Assembly (NCBI GenBank): GCA_033485155.1
Contig: JAWQJJ010000001.1
Location: forward strand, 372,001-436,000
Reading direction: 5' to 3'
Source: Methanomassiliicoccus sp.
GTDB taxonomy: Archaea > Thermoplasmatota > Thermoplasmata > Methanomassiliicoccales > Methanomassiliicoccaceae
DNA: 64,000 nt
Part shown: positions 62,115 through 64,000 of the stretch, piece after piece
How positions within the stretch are numbered: position 1 is the first letter of the stretch
Layout: each line of letters opens with the position of its first letter
Translations under genes and position numbers: made by a program
The notes under the pieces: generated by a model
Seen by the model: the letters and a program-made list of their open reading frames with translations, nothing else
Told to the model about the DNA's origin: nothing
The model's database searches: none

Positions 62115-62888
62115 ATGAAAGCGGTCCACCCATCGGCCCGACCGGAGGAGGTGTTCGCGCGGCGGGCATCGAAGTATGCAACCAGCAAGGTGCACGACGA
62201 CAGGGTCACCCTATCCTGGTTGGTCGACGCGGCCTCCCCGGCCCATGACGAGGTGGCGCTGGACATCGGCACCGGGGCCGGTCACACCGCCCTGGCGCTG
62301 GCCCCCCGGGTACGCAAGGTGGAGGCGATCGATGTCACCGAGGAGATGCTGAGGGAAGCGAGAAAGCTGGCCCGCAAGCGGGGCATCGAGAACGTCGATT
62401 TTCACACCGGGGACGCGATGGCTTTGCCGTATGGGGACAGGAGCTTCGACATCGTGACCTGCCGCCGGGCTGCGCACCACTTCACCGACCTAGAGCAGGC
62501 GCTGGGCGAGATGGCAAGGGTCCTAAAGCTCGGCGGCCGCCTGGTCATAGACGACCGCAGCGTCCCCGAGGACGAGGAGGTGGACGAGCTCATAAACCGC
62601 ATGGACGCGCTGCACGACCCCTCCCATGTCCGCGACCGCAGTCCCTGCGAATGGTCCTCCCTGATCCGGACCACCGGACTGGAGCCCATGATCTTCCGCC
62701 CCTACCGCCGGCGGATACCGCTGTCCCACTTCACTGACATGGTGGACCCCCGGACGGAGTCGGCGATGTGCGATCTGGTAGCGGGCGCGTCCGAGCACGC
62801 CAAGGGAGTCCTGGCGCTGGAGATAACCGACGGCTGCGTACTCTTAGACAACTTCTTCGTTCTCATCTCCGCGTTCAAGGCGCGGTGA
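62115..62888 (+). CDS. Class I SAM-dependent methyltransferase (UbiE/Methyltransf_11-like)
   Basis: 257 residues with motif I LDIGTGAGHTALAL, AIDVTEEML, DAMALPYGDRSFD and LGEMARVLKLGGRLVIDD. The substrate is unknown. A TATA-like CTATTATTA (62083-62091) is 26 nt before ATG 62115, so it is probably leaderless. Confidence 0.88.
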   Translation: MKAVHPSARPEEVFARRASKYATSKVHDDRVTLSWLVDAASPAHDEVALDIGTGAGHTALALAPRVRKVEAIDVTEEMLREARKLARKRGIENVDFHTGDAMALPYGDRSFDIVTCRRAAHHFTDLEQALGEMARVLKLGGRLVIDDRSVPEDEEVDELINRMDALHDPSHVRDRSPCEWSSLIRTTGLEPMIFRPYRRRIPLSHFTDMVDPRTESAMCDLVAGASEHAKGVLALEITDGCVLLDNFFVLISAFKAR

Positions 62889-62939
62889 AGGCCTGCCGCC
62901 TCCCTAATATTTATTAGACGCGCGGAAGGTACGGCAACC

Positions 62940-63962
62940 ATGGCCTGGAACTGCGCACCCAGTGTTATTGGGTCGCTCCCCCACACCGACCCGGCGAGGG
63001 CGGTCGACCTGATCATGGACAGCCTGCGCTCGATCCCGACCTGGCCGCAGCTGCCCAACATGGGCTTCCGAGAGAACATGTATGCGCAGTACGCCCGCTA
63101 CCTGCCGGGGGCGCAGATCGACGAAGTCCGGAAGAAGATCCGTGTGAACCTCTCGGACTACGATCCCGAGGACGTGTACATGCGGATCCTGTCCGAGGAC
63201 GTCGATTCATTCTCTTTGCCCGAGGACAGCTTCGCCGGCTTCCACGAGTTCATGTCCCGCGACCTCCCGCCCACCGCGCTCGCGGTGAAAGGCCAGGTCA
63301 CCGGGCCGGTGTCCATGGGCTTGCAGCTGACCGATCAGAACGACCGCCCGGTGCTGTACGACGAGACGTACGCGGAGATAATCCGCAAGTGCTTGAACCT
63401 CATGGCCCGGTGGCAGGAGAGGGAGCTGCGCAAGAAGAGCCAGCAGGTGATCACCTTCTGGGACGAACCATACCTGTCGATGATGGGCACGCCCTTCGCC
63501 AGCGTGTCCCAGGACGACGTCCGGGCGTGGATGGCCGATGTGAGCACCGGCCTGGAGGGCTTGACCGGCGTGCACTGCTGTGCCAACACCGACTGGCCGT
63601 TCGTCATGTCCCTGGGGATCGACTTCCTATCCTTCGACGCCTACGACTATGGGTACACCATCGTGCTGTACCCTGAGGAGATCCAGCGGTTCCTCGAGAG
63701 GGGCGGGTCCCTGGCCTGGGGGGTGGTCCCCAACAGCGAGGAGAAGCTGGCCAACGAGAGCGTCAGCTCGCTCGTTGGGTCCATGGAGAGCATGTTCGCC
63801 AATCTGGGCTCTAAAGGAGTGGATACGGACTTGCTGGCCCGGCAGAGCATGATCACCCCGCAGTGCGGCCTGAGCGGGCTGGACGAGAGAGGTGCAGGAA
63901 AGGTAATGGAGCTGCTGCGGGGTGTATCCAGCGCCCTCGCCTCCAAATATTCGCTCGGATGA
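62940..63962 (+). CDS. MetE-like (core methionine synthase) methyltransferase
   Basis: 340 residues of the MetE/UroD-like barrel without the N-terminal half of MetE. Zinc ligands are visible in GVHCCANTDW (HxC) and TPQCGLSG. Core-MetE proteins in anaerobes take the methyl group from methyl-corrinoid proteins rather than methyl-folate; the neighbouring corrinoid activator supports this. The methyl donor and acceptor are inferred. A TATA box at 62906-62914 is about 26-30 nt before ATG 62940. Confidence 0.8.
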   Translation: MAWNCAPSVIGSLPHTDPARAVDLIMDSLRSIPTWPQLPNMGFRENMYAQYARYLPGAQIDEVRKKIRVNLSDYDPEDVYMRILSEDVDSFSLPEDSFAGFHEFMSRDLPPTALAVKGQVTGPVSMGLQLTDQNDRPVLYDETYAEIIRKCLNLMARWQERELRKKSQQVITFWDEPYLSMMGTPFASVSQDDVRAWMADVSTGLEGLTGVHCCANTDWPFVMSLGIDFLSFDAYDYGYTIVLYPEEIQRFLERGGSLAWGVVPNSEEKLANESVSSLVGSMESMFANLGSKGVDTDLLARQSMITPQCGLSGLDERGAGKVMELLRGVSSALASKYSLG

Positions 63963-63964
63963 CC

Positions 63965-64000
63965 ATGACCTTCATCGTGGCGGTGGCTGGCAAGGGCGGA
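63965..64000 (+). CDS. cooC: CooC-like P-loop ATPase, first 12 codons only (cut by window edge)
   Basis: Starting 2 nt after the MetE-like stop, the 12 visible residues MTFIVAVAGKGG give the opening of the deviant Walker A loop (GKGGxGK), as in CooC/AcsF nickel-insertion ATPases, MinD and NifH. In this context CooC (CODH/ACS maturation) is most likely. Only the first 36 nt are seen. Confidence 0.5.
   Translation, partial: MTFIVAVAGKGG

Noticed and set aside
1-64000. CRISPR arrays, tRNA and rRNA genes, intact insertion sequences
   Set aside because: No regular repeat-spacer pattern, no T-loop GGTTCGANNC in a tRNA fold, no transposase frame and no terminal inverted repeats were found by reading both strands.

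Overview
The window is about 60% GC and is almost certainly from a euryarchaeote of the Thermoplasmatota, most likely Methanomassiliicoccales or a close relative. Archaeal marks are a digeranylgeranylglycerophospholipid reductase beside a polyprenyl synthase, a cis-prenyltransferase, exosome Csl4, Nob1, KptA, split glutamate synthase, archaeal PEP carboxylase and ADH synthase. An FpoF-less complex I and a protein resembling methanogenesis marker 11 point to a methanogen-related lineage. The lineage is inferred; no rRNA, mcr or tRNA gene is visible.

Layout. 1-6.5 kb: 3' part of a VWA protein, a cyclase-family hydrolase, a decayed chimeric locus (luciferase-like oxidoreductase joined to an Nramp remnant), ADH synthase, and an ABC exporter. 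6.5-9.5 kb: two CobW-like GTPases flanking a Cys-rich winged-helix regulator. 9.6-13.6 kb: an Lrp regulator convergent with the gltB3-B2-B1 glutamate synthase operon, followed by an AT-rich region full of inverted repeats. 14.1-16 kb: HTH-CBS regulator, METTL5-like methyltransferase, Csl4. 16-21.4 kb: an AT-richer signalling block with a CHASE4 hybrid kinase and a PocR-domain kinase. 21.5-25.8 kb: ThiI-like PP-loop protein, Nob1, lipid genes, CBS protein. 25.8-35.9 kb: a complete 12-gene fpo/nuo operon (A B C D H I J1 J2 K L M N) on the minus strand. 36-42.8 kb: DJ-1, ProC, a B12/radical SAM protein, UppS, marker 11, DUF2797 and KptA. 43.5-53 kb: tetrahydrofolate C1 genes (folD, fhs, and a split-HdrA/MvhD/MetV/MetF operon). 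53-64 kb: AcsE-like methyltransferase, PurH, PIN protein, PEP carboxylase, a corrinoid-activating ASKHA protein, a MetE-like methyltransferase, and the first codons of a CooC-like ATPase.

How the genes fit together. Fhs, FolD and MetF/MetV give the methyl branch of a tetrahydrofolate-type Wood-Ljungdahl pathway. The AcsE-like transferase would move the methyl group to a corrinoid protein, the ASKHA protein would reactivate that corrinoid, and the MetE-like protein could draw methyl groups for methionine. The CooC-like start at the right edge suggests CODH/ACS genes beyond it. The HdrA/MvhD proteins would supply electrons to MetF, and the Fpo complex would oxidise a soluble donor, probably ferredoxin, through an FpoI carrying four [4Fe-4S] motifs.

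Expression signals. Many first genes have a TATA-like box about 26 nt upstream of the start codon, so leaderless transcripts are likely. Downstream operon genes use GGAGG/GGTGATC ribosome sites and ATGA-type overlaps. No CRISPR array, tRNA, rRNA or intact insertion sequence was seen.
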